Program-made: the position numbers and the translations under genes
The notes under the pieces: generated by a model
What the model saw: the letters and a program-made list of their open reading frames with translations, nothing else
The model's database searches: none
What the model was told of the DNA's origin: nothing
Shown here: positions 8,496 to 17,617 of the stretch, piece by piece
How positions within the stretch are numbered: position 1 is the first letter of the stretch
How the letters are laid out: every line of letters begins with the position of its first letter
Source of the DNA: Rhizobium sp.
GTDB taxonomy: Bacteria > Pseudomonadota > Alphaproteobacteria > Rhizobiales > Rhizobiaceae
NCBI GenBank assembly: GCA_029865885.1
Contig: JARXAK010000048.1
Location: 1 to 46,808 of the forward strand
Direction: 5' to 3'
DNA: 46,808 nucleotides

Positions 8496-10143
8496 CGGGT
8501 CGCTCCCGCTCATTGGCGTTGTCCTGTGTTGCCGGGGCACCGATCAGGGCGAGGGCCAGGCATATGATGCCGAGAAGGAGGGCCAATCCATCGGCGTCTG
8601 TGCTGCGATAGCTGCCCATCTGGGCGTAGATGAGGGCAGGCAGCGTCGTGATGTTCTCTGAACCGAACAGGGCGACGGCGCCGAGATCACCGAGCGACAG
8701 CGCCATGGCGAAGGCGAGTGCCGTGCGGAATGGGCGCTGCAGAACAGGCCAATCGACGCGGCGCCAGCGTTGGGCAACCGAGAGCCCGAGGCTTTCGGCA
8801 AGACGTCCGGTGCGGGCGCGATGTTCCCGGTAGGCGGGCTCGAGCACGCGGACCGCGAAGGGCAGGGCCATCAGCGCATTGATGCCGGCAACCACGTAGG
8901 GCGCGAAGGTCGCGACGTCACCGCGCGTTCTCAGGGCAAGGAACCATCCCGTGGCCAGCACGCTGGTCGGAACGAGCAGGACAAGCGAGGATACGGTGGC
9001 GAGGGCGAGGGAGAGTGTGGCGCTGCCAGCGTTTCGCTGTCGTGCCGAAGCGATCTCGGTTCGGGCTGCCACGCTGGCATAGGCGAGCAGGGTGGCGAAA
9101 AGTCCCGATGCCAGAGCCACAGCCAGGCTGGTCAGCGCTGCCTCACGGAAGGCGGGTTGTGAGACGATCCGACCGAGATCGGCCTGCAGGCCTGACACGA
9201 CCACCTGGCCGAGCGGCAGGACGAGGAACAGACCGGCCAGAAGAAGCAGCAAGCCGTCCATCAGGCGCACCAGTGGTCTTTTCCCGTCGAAGCGGGGAAA
9301 GCGGCGGCCGCTGGTCACGCCGGTATCGGAGGCTGCGGGCAGAAGGCTCAACCCCGCGAGGATCACGGCGGTCACGGTGATCTGCAGGAGTGCGAGCGAG
9401 ACGGCCCGTTCCGGATTAAAGTCGAAGCGCAGCGCCTGATAGATGGCGACCTCGATCGTGGTTGCGGCCGGTCCGCCGCCGAAGATCAGAACCAGCGTGA
9501 AGCTCGTGACGCAGAGCATGAAGATCAGCCCTGCCGCGCCGGGAATGACGCGCGCCAGCACTGGCCATTCGATGAAGCGGAAGGTGGAGAGTGGCGACAA
9601 GCCCAGGCTTGCCGACATGCGCCAGTATTCCGCCGGCACCCGTTCGAGTGCGGACAGCATCAGCCGTGTCGCGAGCGGCAGGTTGAAGAAGACATGGGCG
9701 ACGAGGATGCCGGTCAGGCCGTAGATCGAGATCGGCTGGGAGAGGCCGAGAGAACTCAGCGCGTCATTGACGATGCCGCTGCGGCCGAAGATGCCGATCA
9801 GGCCGAGCGCGCCGATCAGAACGGGCAGGCCCATGGGCACGGCCATCAGCCGGATCAGCCAGATCCGACCGGGGAAATCCGGCTGTCGGGCAAGCGCGCT
9901 GGCAACGGGTAGGGCCAAGCCGACGGAGATGACGGTCGACAGGAAGGCCTGCCAGAGGGTGAAAGACAGGACCGATCGCACGACCGGATCGGCAAAGGCC
10001 GAGAGCAGATTGCCGGAAAGCCGGCCTGCCAGCAGTGCTGCGAGCGCCACGCCGACAAAGCTCGCCACGACCAGCAATACGAAAAGGCCGCCCGCAAGTG
10101 CGGGCAGCCTCTGGCGTCTCGACTGGTGAAGCGGACGGAGCAT
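8485..10143 (-). CDS. thiP: Thiamine ABC transporter permease ThiP
   Basis: The membrane subunit of the thiamine importer, a double-length permease of 552 residues with about 12 hydrophobic segments. Both halves carry an EAA-type coupling motif for Thi[21 protein letters not shown] in the N-terminal half and [19 protein letters not shown] in the C-terminal half. The duplication is normal for ThiP. It starts 6 bases after the thiB stop and overlaps thiQ, consistent with one riboswitch-controlled transcript. Confidence 0.95.
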   Translation of the reverse strand: MLRPLHQSRRQRLPALAGGLFVLLVVASFVGVALAALLAGRLSGNLLSAFADPVVRSVLSFTLWQAFLSTVISVGLALPVASALARQPDFPGRIWLIRLMAVPMGLPVLIGALGLIGIFGRSGIVNDALSSLGLSQPISIYGLTGILVAHVFFNLPLATRLMLSALERVPAEYWRMSASLGLSPLSTFRFIEWPVLARVIPGAAGLIFMLCVTSFTLVLIFGGGPAATTIEVAIYQALRFDFNPERAVSLALLQITVTAVILAGLSLLPAASDTGVTSGRRFPRFDGKRPLVRLMDGLLLLLAGLFLVLPLGQVVVSGLQADLGRIVSQPAFREAALTSLAVALASGLFATLLAYASVAARTEIASARQRNAGSATLSLALATVSSLVLLVPTSVLATGWFLALRTRGDVATFAPYVVAGINALMALPFAVRVLEPAYREHRARTGRLAESLGLSVAQRWRRVDWPVLQRPFRTALAFAMALSLGDLGAVALFGSENITTLPALIYAQMGSYRSTDADGLALLLGIICLALALIGAPATQDNANERERPDAR

Positions 10144-10149
10144 CCGGTC

Positions 10150-11175
10150 TTACTTCAGCGTCATGGCTTGCAGCCACTCGTCGATCCAGGCCTGGCGGTT
10201 GGCAGCGACGTCTGCCGGCTCCATCAGGAAGGTGGTCTTTGGCTGGACGAGCTTGCCGAAGGCTTCCGGCAGGGGCTCGGACGTGGCGGCGACCGGCATC
10301 ATCCAGTTGTTGGTCGGGATGGTGTCCTGGAAGCCGGGCTGAAGCATGAAGGCGAGGAACTGGCGGGCGAGCTCCTTTTCCGGCGCGTTCTTCAGAAGGC
10401 CTGCGACCTCGATCTGGATGTAATGCCCTTCGGAGAATTCGGCAGCCTGGTAACGGTCGGTCTCTTCGGCGACCATGTGGTAGGCCGGCGAGGTGGTGTA
10501 GGAGAGCACCATCGGCGCCTCACCCTTGGTGAACAGGCCATAGGCTTCCGACCAGCCTGGGGTGACGGTCAGGACGCGGTCCTTGAGCTTGGCCCAGGCT
10601 TCCGGTGCCTTGTCGCCATAGACCGACTTGACCCAGAGCAGCAGGCCGAGGCCGGGCGTCGAGGTGCGCGGATCCTGGATGACGATCTTCTGGGACGGGT
10701 CGCCCTCGACCAGGTCCTTCAGGCTCGTCGGCGGTGCATTGATCGTTTCGGTGTCGTAGATCACGGCGAAATGGCCGTAGTCATAGGGCAGGAAGACTTC
10801 GTCGCTGAAGCCGCCTGGCACTTTTACAGCTGCGGCATCGACGCCGTGTGGCTCGAAGAGGCCGGTCTGCTTGGCTTCCTCGACGAGATTGGTGTCGAGC
10901 CCGAGCACGACATCGGCCTTGGATGTCTCGCCTTCCAGCTTGAGACGGGTCAAAAGCGCCACGCCATCGGCAACGCCGACGAAGTTGACGGTGCAGGCGC
11001 AGGTCTTCTCGAAGGCTTCCTTGACCTTGGGGCCGGGACCCCATTCGGAAACGAAGCTTTCATAGGTGTAGACGGTGAGTGTCTTGTCGGCAGCGGTGGC
11101 CGGCAGGGCCAGCCCGGTGGACAGGATGGCTGCCGCAAGGCCGGAGCGCAGGAATACGGATAGATATGACGGCAT
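10150..11175 (-). CDS. thiB: Thiamine-binding periplasmic protein ThiB
   Basis: The periplasmic receptor for thiamine and its phosphates. The N-terminus is a Sec signal (about residues 5-28, cleavage after LPATAA), followed by the family start [11 protein letters not shown]. The [11 protein letters not shown] motif of the family is present. The start at ATG 11175 is fixed by a strong ribosome site (GGAGGAGG). Upstream codons in the same frame run through the riboswitch and are not coding. The mature protein is about 315 residues. Transcription and translation are probably shut down by TPP. Confidence 0.95.
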   Translation of the reverse strand: MPSYLSVFLRSGLAAAILSTGLALPATAADKTLTVYTYESFVSEWGPGPKVKEAFEKTCACTVNFVGVADGVALLTRLKLEGETSKADVVLGLDTNLVEEAKQTGLFEPHGVDAAAVKVPGGFSDEVFLPYDYGHFAVIYDTETINAPPTSLKDLVEGDPSQKIVIQDPRTSTPGLGLLLWVKSVYGDKAPEAWAKLKDRVLTVTPGWSEAYGLFTKGEAPMVLSYTTSPAYHMVAEETDRYQAAEFSEGHYIQIEVAGLLKNAPEKELARQFLAFMLQPGFQDTIPTNNWMMPVAATSEPLPEAFGKLVQPKTTFLMEPADVAANRQAWIDEWLQAMTLK

Positions 11176-11177
11176 GA

Positions 11178-11216
11178 CGCCCTCCTCCAAAAAACAATTG
11201 ATATCGGGATAGGGCG
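11178..11216 (-). promoter_or_regulatory. Possible SD-sequestering stem of the TPP riboswitch
   Basis: In the thiB leader, CGCCCT (complement of 11211-11216) can pair with AGGGCG (complement of 11178-11183), which overlaps the 3' part of the GGAGGAGGG ribosome site. This would be the expression platform hiding the ribosome site when TPP is bound. The stem is only 6 bp with a long loop, so this is inference. Confidence 0.45.
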
Positions 11217-11237
11217 CTTTGCGATCGACGCGTCTAA

Positions 11238-11327
11238 TCCCTCCGCCGGTGTTAACCGGATCAGGTTCCGCGGGTTGGCATCGCTGCCTCTCAGCATTCC
11301 GGTCGTCTAGGATCGGAAGGCACCCCG
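11238..11327 (-). promoter_or_regulatory. TPP riboswitch (THI box)
   Basis: Read on the minus strand, the segment holds the conserved TPP aptamer pieces in order: GGGGTGCC, GCTGAGAGG, AACCCGCGGAACCTGATC, then GGTTAACACCGGCGGAGGGA. The CUGAGA and ACCUGAUC cores that contact the pyrimidine and pyrophosphate are intact. It lies 62 bases before the thiB start and so controls thiBPQ. Confidence 0.96.
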
Positions 11328-11456
11328 TTAGAGCAGTTCTCAGATAGCGCGCCGGCTGTGTGAGCGCAAGGTGGGGACAATTCACCGCATCGTCACAGCC
11401 ATGAGGAAATTGACACTTTGCCTGTGTTACAAGGATATCGGGATATGTGAGAATCG

Positions 11457-13241
11457 GTGCGCATGGCAGGCTTGCAGTCGAACGGCATGAACGAAACGGA
11501 CCGCGTCGTCGCCGAGGTCGAGGCCAGTCTCAGCCGTCAGCTGGGCATGGCGCTGGACAGCTTCTGGAAATCCGATGCCCGCAACCGCATTCTCGGCTTT
11601 GCCTTTGCCCTGGTCGTCGTGATCCTCGCCACCGTCTATGGCACCGTCCAGCTCAATCACTGGAACGCACCCTTCTACAATGCGCTTGAGCGTCGGGATT
11701 TGCCGGCGTTTCTGACCGAGCTGCGCAACTTCGCGATCATTGCGGGCGTGCTGCTGGTGCTGAATGTCGTGCAGGCCTGGCTGAACCAGATGACAGCGCT
11801 TCACATGCGCGAGGGGCTGTCGCGTGACGTGGTGGACCAGTGGCTGAATGGGGCGCGGGCCTACCGGCTTTCGGTTTCGAGCCCGCTTGGTGTCAATCCC
11901 GACCAGCGGCTGCATGAGGATGCGCGCAAGCTTGCCGAAATGACGACGTCGCTGTCGATCGGTCTGTTCAATGCGACGATCCTGCTCGTCAGCTTCATCG
12001 GGGTTCTCTGGGGCCTGTCCAGCGCGTTTACCTTCAGGATTGGCGACTGGAGCTTCCAGATCCCGGGCTACATGGTCTGGGGTGCGCTCATCTATGCGCT
12101 CGCCGCGTCGCTGCTCAGCCAGCTGGTCGGACGTAAGCTTTCGCGGCTGAATGCCGATCGCTACGCCCGCGAGGCGGATCTGCGCTTTTCGCTGATGCGC
12201 GCCAACGAGAACCTCGAGGCGATCGCGGTTACGCGCGGTGAGGCGACCGAGCGGCAGCATATCCATGATTCGCTTGATGGGGTGCTGATGTCGATCCGCC
12301 ATCTGGCATTGGCGCTCACCAATCTTACCTGGGTAACGGCCGGTTTCGGATGGCTTGCGATCATCGTGCCGATCCTGATTGCCTCACCCGCCTATTTTGC
12401 CGGGACCATCTCCTTTGGCGGCCTGATGATGGCCGCTGCCGCCTTCACCCAGGTCTATTCGGCCTTGCGCTGGTATGTCGACAATTTCGGCCAGATCGCC
12501 GACTGGCGCGCAGCCCTGATGCGGGTCACTGTGCTCCGAGCCGCGCTGACCACCATGAGTGAAAACGAGGGCGGCGCGGGCCGGCTGACGCTGGCGCGGA
12601 GCGAAGATGGCACGCTCAGGCTGGACGGTCTCGAAATCTGCGTCCGCGTCAACGGCGATGCCTGTGAGAGTGCCTTTCATCTCAAGGAAAGGGATGTGGT
12701 GATTTCCGCTGGCGACCGCGTGATGGTCAATGGCGACCAGGGCGTCAACCGAAAGCTGCTCTTCCACGCCATGGCCGGGCTCTGGCCCTATGGCGAGGGA
12801 CGCATCCTGCTGCCGGAGGACGAACTCGTCTTCGTGCCGCAGGCAAGCTATCTGCCCGAAGGCCGGTTGCGCAGCCTTCTGACCTATCCATCGCTTTCTG
12901 CGCAGGTGGATGACGCAGCCCTGGTCTCTGTCCTGCAAAAGGTTGGCCTCGACGAATTTGCCCGCCGTCTCGATGAAAAGGCACGCTGGGAGCGGATCCT
13001 CGACAAGGACCAGCAGATGGCGCTGGCTTTCGCCAATATCCTGCTCCGGAAACCGCGCTGGCTGGTGATGCAGGATATTCTGGAAGGGCTGGAGCCGGAA
13101 ACCGAAAGCCGGCTCACGACAATCCTGTCGACCGATCTTGCCGGGACGACCCTGATCTATCTTGGCCGGTCCCACGCCTTTGCCAATGCAACAGGGGCGA
13201 GGGCCGTTCATCTGGAGAAGTCAGGACACGCTCAGGCCTGA
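11457..13241 (+). CDS. ABC_membrane_2-type transporter with degenerate ATPase domain
   Basis: A 594-residue full-length protein of the YddA / SbmA-BacA-related group. About six membrane segments (residues 35-340) carry the family core ([43 protein letters not shown]). The C-terminal nucleotide-binding domain keeps its fold landmarks ([20 protein letters not shown]), but every catalytic motif is altered. Walker A reads GDQGVNRKL (from residue 426) instead of GxxGxGKS/T. The signature reads LDKDQQ (from 515) instead of LSLGEQQ. Walker B ends MQD (538-540) instead of LDE, the D-loop is EGLE, and the switch His is replaced by Arg (571). The frame is intact, so this is not ordinary decay. The start is GTG 11457; ATGs at 11463 and 11487 are alternatives. 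Substrate is unknown. Confidence 0.85.
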   Translation: MRMAGLQSNGMNETDRVVAEVEASLSRQLGMALDSFWKSDARNRILGFAFALVVVILATVYGTVQLNHWNAPFYNALERRDLPAFLTELRNFAIIAGVLLVLNVVQAWLNQMTALHMREGLSRDVVDQWLNGARAYRLSVSSPLGVNPDQRLHEDARKLAEMTTSLSIGLFNATILLVSFIGVLWGLSSAFTFRIGDWSFQIPGYMVWGALIYALAASLLSQLVGRKLSRLNADRYAREADLRFSLMRANENLEAIAVTRGEATERQHIHDSLDGVLMSIRHLALALTNLTWVTAGFGWLAIIVPILIASPAYFAGTISFGGLMMAAAAFTQVYSALRWYVDNFGQIADWRAALMRVTVLRAALTTMSENEGGAGRLTLARSEDGTLRLDGLEICVRVNGDACESAFHLKERDVVISAGDRVMVNGDQGVNRKLLFHAMAGLWPYGEGRILLPEDELVFVPQASYLPEGRLRSLLTYPSLSAQVDDAALVSVLQKVGLDEFARRLDEKARWERILDKDQQMALAFANILLRKPRWLVMQDILEGLEPETESRLTTILSTDLAGTTLIYLGRSHAFANATGARAVHLEKSGHAQA

Positions 13242-13260
13242 TGGCCGAGACCGGAAAGCC

Positions 13261-15117
13261 TCAGCCCTCCAGTTCCTCGCGCAGCATTTCAAGCTCCAGC
13301 CATTCCTCTTCCATGCGCGTGATATCGGCGCGCAGCTTTTCCATTTCGGCGGCGAGCTTGTTGAACGTCGCCGGGTCCTTGGTGAAGAGGTTGGGATCGG
13401 CCATCTTTGCCTCGCGGGCCGCGATCTCCTTCTCTGCCTTTTCCATCTCCTTCGGCAGGTTTTCCAGCGCGAACTTCTGCTTGAAGGAGAGCTTGCCCTT
13501 GCCCTTCGCGCCTGCATCGGCCGGCTTGCCGCCGGAGGCTTCCTGGGCCTTCGCCTTCTCGGCCTTTTCGACCCGCTTACGCTCGTCCTCGACGCCCTTG
13601 CGCTGGGCGAGCATGTCGGAATAGCCGCCGGCATATTCGATCCAGCGACCATCGGGTGCGTCCGGATTGGCCGGCGCGATGGTCGAGGTGACGGTGCGGT
13701 CGAGGAAGTCGCGGTCGTGGCTGACCAGGATCACGGTGCCGGAATAGCCGGCCACGATTTCCTGCAGGAGGTCGAGCGTCTCGATGTCGAGGTCGTTGGT
13801 CGGCTCGTCGAGGATCAAGAGGTTCGAGGGCTTCGCCATGATCCGCGCCAGCATCAGGCGGGCGCGCTCGCCGCCCGAAAGGTTGCGGATCGGGGTGCGG
13901 GCCTGTTCCGGCTGGAAGAGGAAGTCCTTCATGTAGCCGGTCACATGCTTCTGCTCGCCATTGACCAGCAGATTGTCGCCACGGCCGTCGGTCAGGTAAT
14001 GGGCGAGCGTATCATCAGGGTTCAGGTCCTCGCGCTTCTGGTCGAGAACCGCAATCTCCAGATTGGTGCCGAGCTTCACCAAGCCTGCGTCCGGTTCCAG
14101 CTGGCCCGTCAGCATCTTCAGGAGCGTCGTCTTGCCGGCCCCGTTCGGGCCGATCAGACCGATGCAGTCGCCGCGATGGACACGGATGGAGAAGGGCGCG
14201 ACGATGGCGCGATCGCCATAGGTCTTGATGATCTTGTCGGCCTCGATGACGAGCTTGCCGCTTTCCTTGCCTTCGGTCGCCGATGCCTGGATCGTACCCT
14301 GCGGGCCCTTGTGGCCCCGGTAGTTGGCGCGCAGCGCCTGAAGATTGCCGAGGCGGCGCATGTTGCGCTTGCGGCGCGCGGTGACACCATAGCGCAGCCA
14401 GTGTTCTTCGCGCTCGATCTGGCGACCCAGCTTGTGCTGCTCGATCTCTTCTTCCTCAAGCACCTGGTCACGCCATTCCTCGAAATGGGCAAAACCCCGG
14501 TTCAGCCGGCGCGACAGGCCGCGATCCAGCCAGACGGTGGCGGTCGAGATCTTTTCAAGGAAACGACGGTCGTGGGAAATCAGCACAAGCGCGCTGCGGC
14601 TCTTCGACAATTCGCCTTCCAGCCATTCGATCGTTGGCAGGTCGAGATGGTTGGTGGGTTCGTCGAGCATCAGGATATCGGGCTCGGGCGCCAGCACGCG
14701 GGCAAGCGCTGCCCGGCGGGCTTCACCACCGGAGAGCCGGGTCGGATCTTCTTGGCCGGTCAGGCCTAGATGCTCGAGCAAATAGGTGACACGATAGGGA
14801 TCGTCGCCCGGTCCAAGGCCTGCCTCGGCATAGGCCTGTACCGTGGCGTAGCCCGCAAAGTCGGGAGCCTGCTCCAGATAGCGGATCGTCGACGAGGGAT
14901 GCCGAAAAACCTCTCCGGATTGCGCCTCGACGATCCCGGCGGCGATCTTCATGAGGGTCGACTTGCCGGAGCCGTTGCGGCCGACGAGGCAGATCCGGTC
15001 GCCCGGCTCGACCTGTAGGCCGGCACCGGCGAGCAGCGGCGTGCCGCCGAAGGAGAGTTGGATATCGTCGAGTTTCAGAATGGGAGGCGCCAAGGCATCA
15101 GGCTCCGGAAAGGTCAT
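13261..15117 (-). CDS. uup: ABC-F ATPase, Uup-like
   Basis: A soluble tandem ABC ATPase of the ABC-F class, which acts on ribosomes or DNA rather than in transport. Two Walker A motifs (GRNGSGKST, GPNGAGKTT), two signatures (LSGGEARRA, LSGGERARL) and two DEPTN Walker B sites are present. The inter-domain linker (residues about 240-310) is Arg/Lys-rich. The C-terminal 110 residues are charged and coiled-coil, matching the DNA-binding tail of Uup. I use the ATG at 15117 (MTFPEPDAL), giving 618 residues. It overlaps the end of the thiamine pyrophosphokinase gene by 20 bases, implying coupling. Confidence 0.88.
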   Translation of the reverse strand: MTFPEPDALAPPILKLDDIQLSFGGTPLLAGAGLQVEPGDRICLVGRNGSGKSTLMKIAAGIVEAQSGEVFRHPSSTIRYLEQAPDFAGYATVQAYAEAGLGPGDDPYRVTYLLEHLGLTGQEDPTRLSGGEARRAALARVLAPEPDILMLDEPTNHLDLPTIEWLEGELSKSRSALVLISHDRRFLEKISTATVWLDRGLSRRLNRGFAHFEEWRDQVLEEEEIEQHKLGRQIEREEHWLRYGVTARRKRNMRRLGNLQALRANYRGHKGPQGTIQASATEGKESGKLVIEADKIIKTYGDRAIVAPFSIRVHRGDCIGLIGPNGAGKTTLLKMLTGQLEPDAGLVKLGTNLEIAVLDQKREDLNPDDTLAHYLTDGRGDNLLVNGEQKHVTGYMKDFLFQPEQARTPIRNLSGGERARLMLARIMAKPSNLLILDEPTNDLDIETLDLLQEIVAGYSGTVILVSHDRDFLDRTVTSTIAPANPDAPDGRWIEYAGGYSDMLAQRKGVEDERKRVEKAEKAKAQEASGGKPADAGAKGKGKLSFKQKFALENLPKEMEKAEKEIAAREAKMADPNLFTKDPATFNKLAAEMEKLRADITRMEEEWLELEMLREELEG

Positions 15118-15751
15118 AAGGGCGGGTGAGCAGCATGGCCCGACCACGGGAAAGCGAGACCGCGATCGGTCCCTCAGCGATGTTGGATATCGTGCGCGAC
15201 GAGCCGAAGGGCAACTGGAAATCCTTCAGCGGATAGCGGGCATTGCGGATCGTGAGGCCCTCGAGTGTCGTAAATCCGAGGACGGAAAAGAGCGCGCCTT
15301 TCGGCAACTCGAGCGTGAGCTCGCTCTCTTCGGCAAAGGGATAGGCCTCTTCTTCACCCGATGTCAGCACCACTTCGTAACCGTCTTCGACAAGGCCGAG
15401 GGCGTTCAGATAGTGCTGCAGGGCGTGGTCGGAGCGTTCACCACCCAGCGCGCCCGCGAAGATCAAGCGTGTTGCACCCCGTGCAATCGCTTCGGCTACC
15501 GCGATTTCCCCATCGGTCACGGCTTTGGAAGCGGGGTAGGTGCGTCGTTCGACAGAGGGGAAACGCCCGATCAGGGCGGCATCGCTGCTATCGAAATCGC
15601 CAACCCAGAGCTCCGGCGTGAGGCCGAGCGCGATGGCATGGCGCATGCCGCTATCGGCCGCGATGACGCGGCTGCCCTGCGTCAGCGCCCGCAGGCGATC
15701 GGTGACGGTCAGGTTGCCGCCCAGCAGAAGGGTGAAAGAGTTCGCGCTCAT
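15098..15751 (-). CDS. Thiamine pyrophosphokinase
   Basis: Transfers pyrophosphate from ATP to thiamine, giving TPP. Visible are LLLGGNLTVTDRL at the N-terminus, IAADSGMRHA, the acidic metal-binding WVGDFDSSD and DGEIAVAEA, and the dimer-side GGERSDHALQH. It has 217 residues from ATG 15751 (MSANSFTLLL); a start at 15763 adds MGRR. It sits 2.1 kb from the thiamine import operon's leader, so uptake and activation of thiamine are close together, though no riboswitch was seen here. Confidence 0.92.
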   Translation of the reverse strand: MSANSFTLLLGGNLTVTDRLRALTQGSRVIAADSGMRHAIALGLTPELWVGDFDSSDAALIGRFPSVERRTYPASKAVTDGEIAVAEAIARGATRLIFAGALGGERSDHALQHYLNALGLVEDGYEVVLTSGEEEAYPFAEESELTLELPKGALFSVLGFTTLEGLTIRNARYPLKDFQLPFGSSRTISNIAEGPIAVSLSRGRAMLLTRPYDLSGA

Positions 15752-15866
15752 GCGCCTGCCCATACCGCATCTTCGGTGAAAAGGGAAAGGCGAAAGCTTT
15801 GAGATTGGGGTGCCGCAAGGACAGGTGAGGGCTGGCGAACTCCGGCGGAGCCGCCATGCCCATCAG

Positions 15867-16004
15867 TCAGCGCTTCTTGGGCGCAGCCGCTTCGGCATTT
15901 TTGATCTGCGTGGTGAAGCTTGAAACCGGAGGCGCGGAGGGCTTGGCCTTGTCCTGCTTCGGTTTTCTCACTTCGCGGTTCGAACGCTGCTGGCCTTTAG
16001 CCAT
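15867..16004 (-). CDS. Small basic hypothetical protein (MAKGQ type)
   Basis: A 45-residue, highly basic protein starting MAKGQQRSNREVRKPKQDK and ending AAAPKKR. Similar short Lys/Arg-rich proteins are commonly annotated in Rhizobiales, as I recall. There is a good ribosome site (AAGGAAA) 7 bases before the ATG. It overlaps the 3' end of the upstream gene (15968-16249) by 37 bases in another frame. No membrane segment or known motif. A nucleic-acid contact is conceivable from composition only. Confidence 0.7.
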   Translation of the reverse strand: MAKGQQRSNREVRKPKQDKAKPSAPPVSSFTTQIKNAEAAAPKKR

Positions 16005-16249
16005 GATGTGGTTTCCTTCTTCGGAGTGGCCGGTGCCCGGGCGGATGCCTTGCTGCGGCTTTGGTCGATGTCGGTTTCGCTGATGCAGCGGTCGAAGCTC
16101 TCGCTTTCGAAGCGCACGCGATATTGCCTGCTGCCGCCCGTCTCCGGCAGGGTCGCAAGCACCTTGCAGATGCCATTGCTGCGCGCGAGGCGGACGGGGC
16201 CGTCTTTGAGCATCAGCAGGTCGCCGATCGAGTATAGGTGTCTGGTCAA
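15968..16249 (-). CDS. Small hypothetical protein, probable TTG start
   Basis: A 93-residue protein reading from TTG 16249 as (M)TRHLYSIGDLLMLKDGP and continuing with YRVRFESESFDRCISETDID. This alternating strand pattern suggests a small SH3/KOW-like beta barrel. GGAGACCCCA directly before the TTG supplies a ribosome site. The frame is open upstream to 16459, but those 70 residues look non-coding. Its C-terminus overlaps the next small gene by 37 bases. Function is unknown. Confidence 0.6.
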   Translation of the reverse strand: MTRHLYSIGDLLMLKDGPVRLARSNGICKVLATLPETGGSRQYRVRFESESFDRCISETDIDQSRSKASARAPATPKKETTSWLKASSVRTAK

Positions 16250-16605
16250 TGGGGTCTCCTGCAGTGGGATGCTGCGGTCGAGAGAGCCGTCCGGCGCGAT
16301 ATGCCGGAAGGGTCCATGGGAAGGTGTGGCCTGGCAGACGGCTGGCCATGGCGGCCAAACCGATCTTTCGGCCTGCGGAATTGTGGTCGTGGAGAAGGTC
16401 GGTGATGCCCGGCGCCCGGTGTTCCGACCTCGCGGAATGGGCATTTGCAAACAAGGCACGCATCAGCTTTCGTGGAATCAGCGTGTCAGAACGCAGCAAA
16501 AACACAAGCTTTATCTGCCCGGAAGGGTGAAACTGGCTGCATCACTTGCACCGGAATGGTCCTCTGACTAGGTTTCAGCCCGTTCAAGGAAGAGGTCGAG
16601 ACATC
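16250..16605. other. 356-bp divergent intergenic region
   Basis: It separates the minus-strand small genes from moxR. It contains only frames that shadow each other and no convincing ribosome sites inside. A GGAAGAGG ribosome site for moxR is at about 16589-16596. No terminator, operator or RNA gene was recognised. Confidence 0.5.
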
Positions 16606-17445
16606 ATGCAGTTTACCGGTACCGCCGACTATGTGGCCGACAAGGATCTGATGGTCGCCGTCAATGCCGCGATCCGGCTTGAGCGGCCGTTGTTGGTCAA
16701 GGGAGAGCCTGGCACCGGCAAGACGGAACTGGCGCGTCAGGTCGCGACCGCACTCGGTCTCGACATGCTTGAGTGGAACGTCAAGTCGACGACGAAAGCA
16801 CAGCAGGGCCTCTACGAATATGATGCCGTCTCCCGCCTGCGCGACAGCCAGCTTGGCGATGCGCGCGTCAACGACGTGAACAACTATATCCGCAAGGGCA
16901 AACTCTGGCAGTCCTTTGCGGCCGGGAAGAAATGTGTCCTGCTGATCGACGAGATCGACAAGGCGGACATCGAGTTTCCGAACGATCTTTTGCAGGAACT
17001 CGATCGCATGGAGTTCCACGTCTATGAGACCGGCGAGACGGTGAAGGCGGATATAAGGCCGATCGTCATCATCACCTCAAACAACGAAAAGGAACTGCCC
17101 GACGCCTTTCTGCGCCGCTGCTTCTTTCACTATATCCGCTTCCCGGAGGCGGAGACCCTGGAGCGGATCGTCGAGGTTCACTATCCCGGCATCAAGAAGA
17201 CCTTGCTGCGCAATGCGCTCACGCAATTCTACGAGATCCGCGAGACGCCGGGCCTGAAAAAGAAGCCTTCCACCTCGGAGGCGCTGGACTGGATCCGGCT
17301 GCTGGTCGCGGAAGACGTGGACCCGGCCGATCTGCGCGGCGAGGTGAAGAATGCCCTGCCGAGACTTCACGGCGCGCTTCTGAAGAACGAGCAGGACGTT
17401 CACCTCTTCGAACGGCTCGCCTTCATGGCAAGACGCGAGCGCTGA
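16606..17445 (+). CDS. MoxR-family AAA+ ATPase
   Basis: A 279-residue AAA+ chaperone-like ATPase. Walker A is GEPGTGKTE (residues about 34-42), Walker B is VLLIDEIDKAD, sensor 1 is ITSNNEKELPDAFLRRC, and the MoxR-typical CFFHYIRFPEAE follows. These ATPases usually activate partner proteins with a von Willebrand (VWA) domain that are encoded next door. Here the next gene is an EamA transporter and no VWA gene is seen in the window. The start at MQFTGTADYV follows AAGGAAGAGG. The frame is open to 16546, but that extension is not family-like. Confidence 0.92.
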   Translation: MQFTGTADYVADKDLMVAVNAAIRLERPLLVKGEPGTGKTELARQVATALGLDMLEWNVKSTTKAQQGLYEYDAVSRLRDSQLGDARVNDVNNYIRKGKLWQSFAAGKKCVLLIDEIDKADIEFPNDLLQELDRMEFHVYETGETVKADIRPIVIITSNNEKELPDAFLRRCFFHYIRFPEAETLERIVEVHYPGIKKTLLRNALTQFYEIRETPGLKKKPSTSEALDWIRLLVAEDVDPADLRGEVKNALPRLHGALLKNEQDVHLFERLAFMARRER

Positions 17446-17617
17446 TCCACGAGGGCCCTCCCTGTTTCCGCCAGATCGTGAGTGCTGCGACATCCGGTGT
17501 CGCTGCCCTGCTTGACGGCTGCCGGGGGGATAGGATCAAATTCAAGCCTCACGATTGCAGTGCCTGATCAAGCAAGGGGCCTGGCACGCCAATCCGTCAT
17601 TCGTTCCGGAGCCTTCC

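Noticed and set aside
10126-11163. 345-codon plus-strand frame opposite thiB
   Set aside because: The opposite strand is clearly thiB with signal peptide and riboswitch; the frame is a GC-rich shadow.
13162-14769. 535-codon plus-strand frame opposite the ABC-F gene
   Set aside because: The minus strand carries two complete ATPase domains; the plus frame shows no domain.
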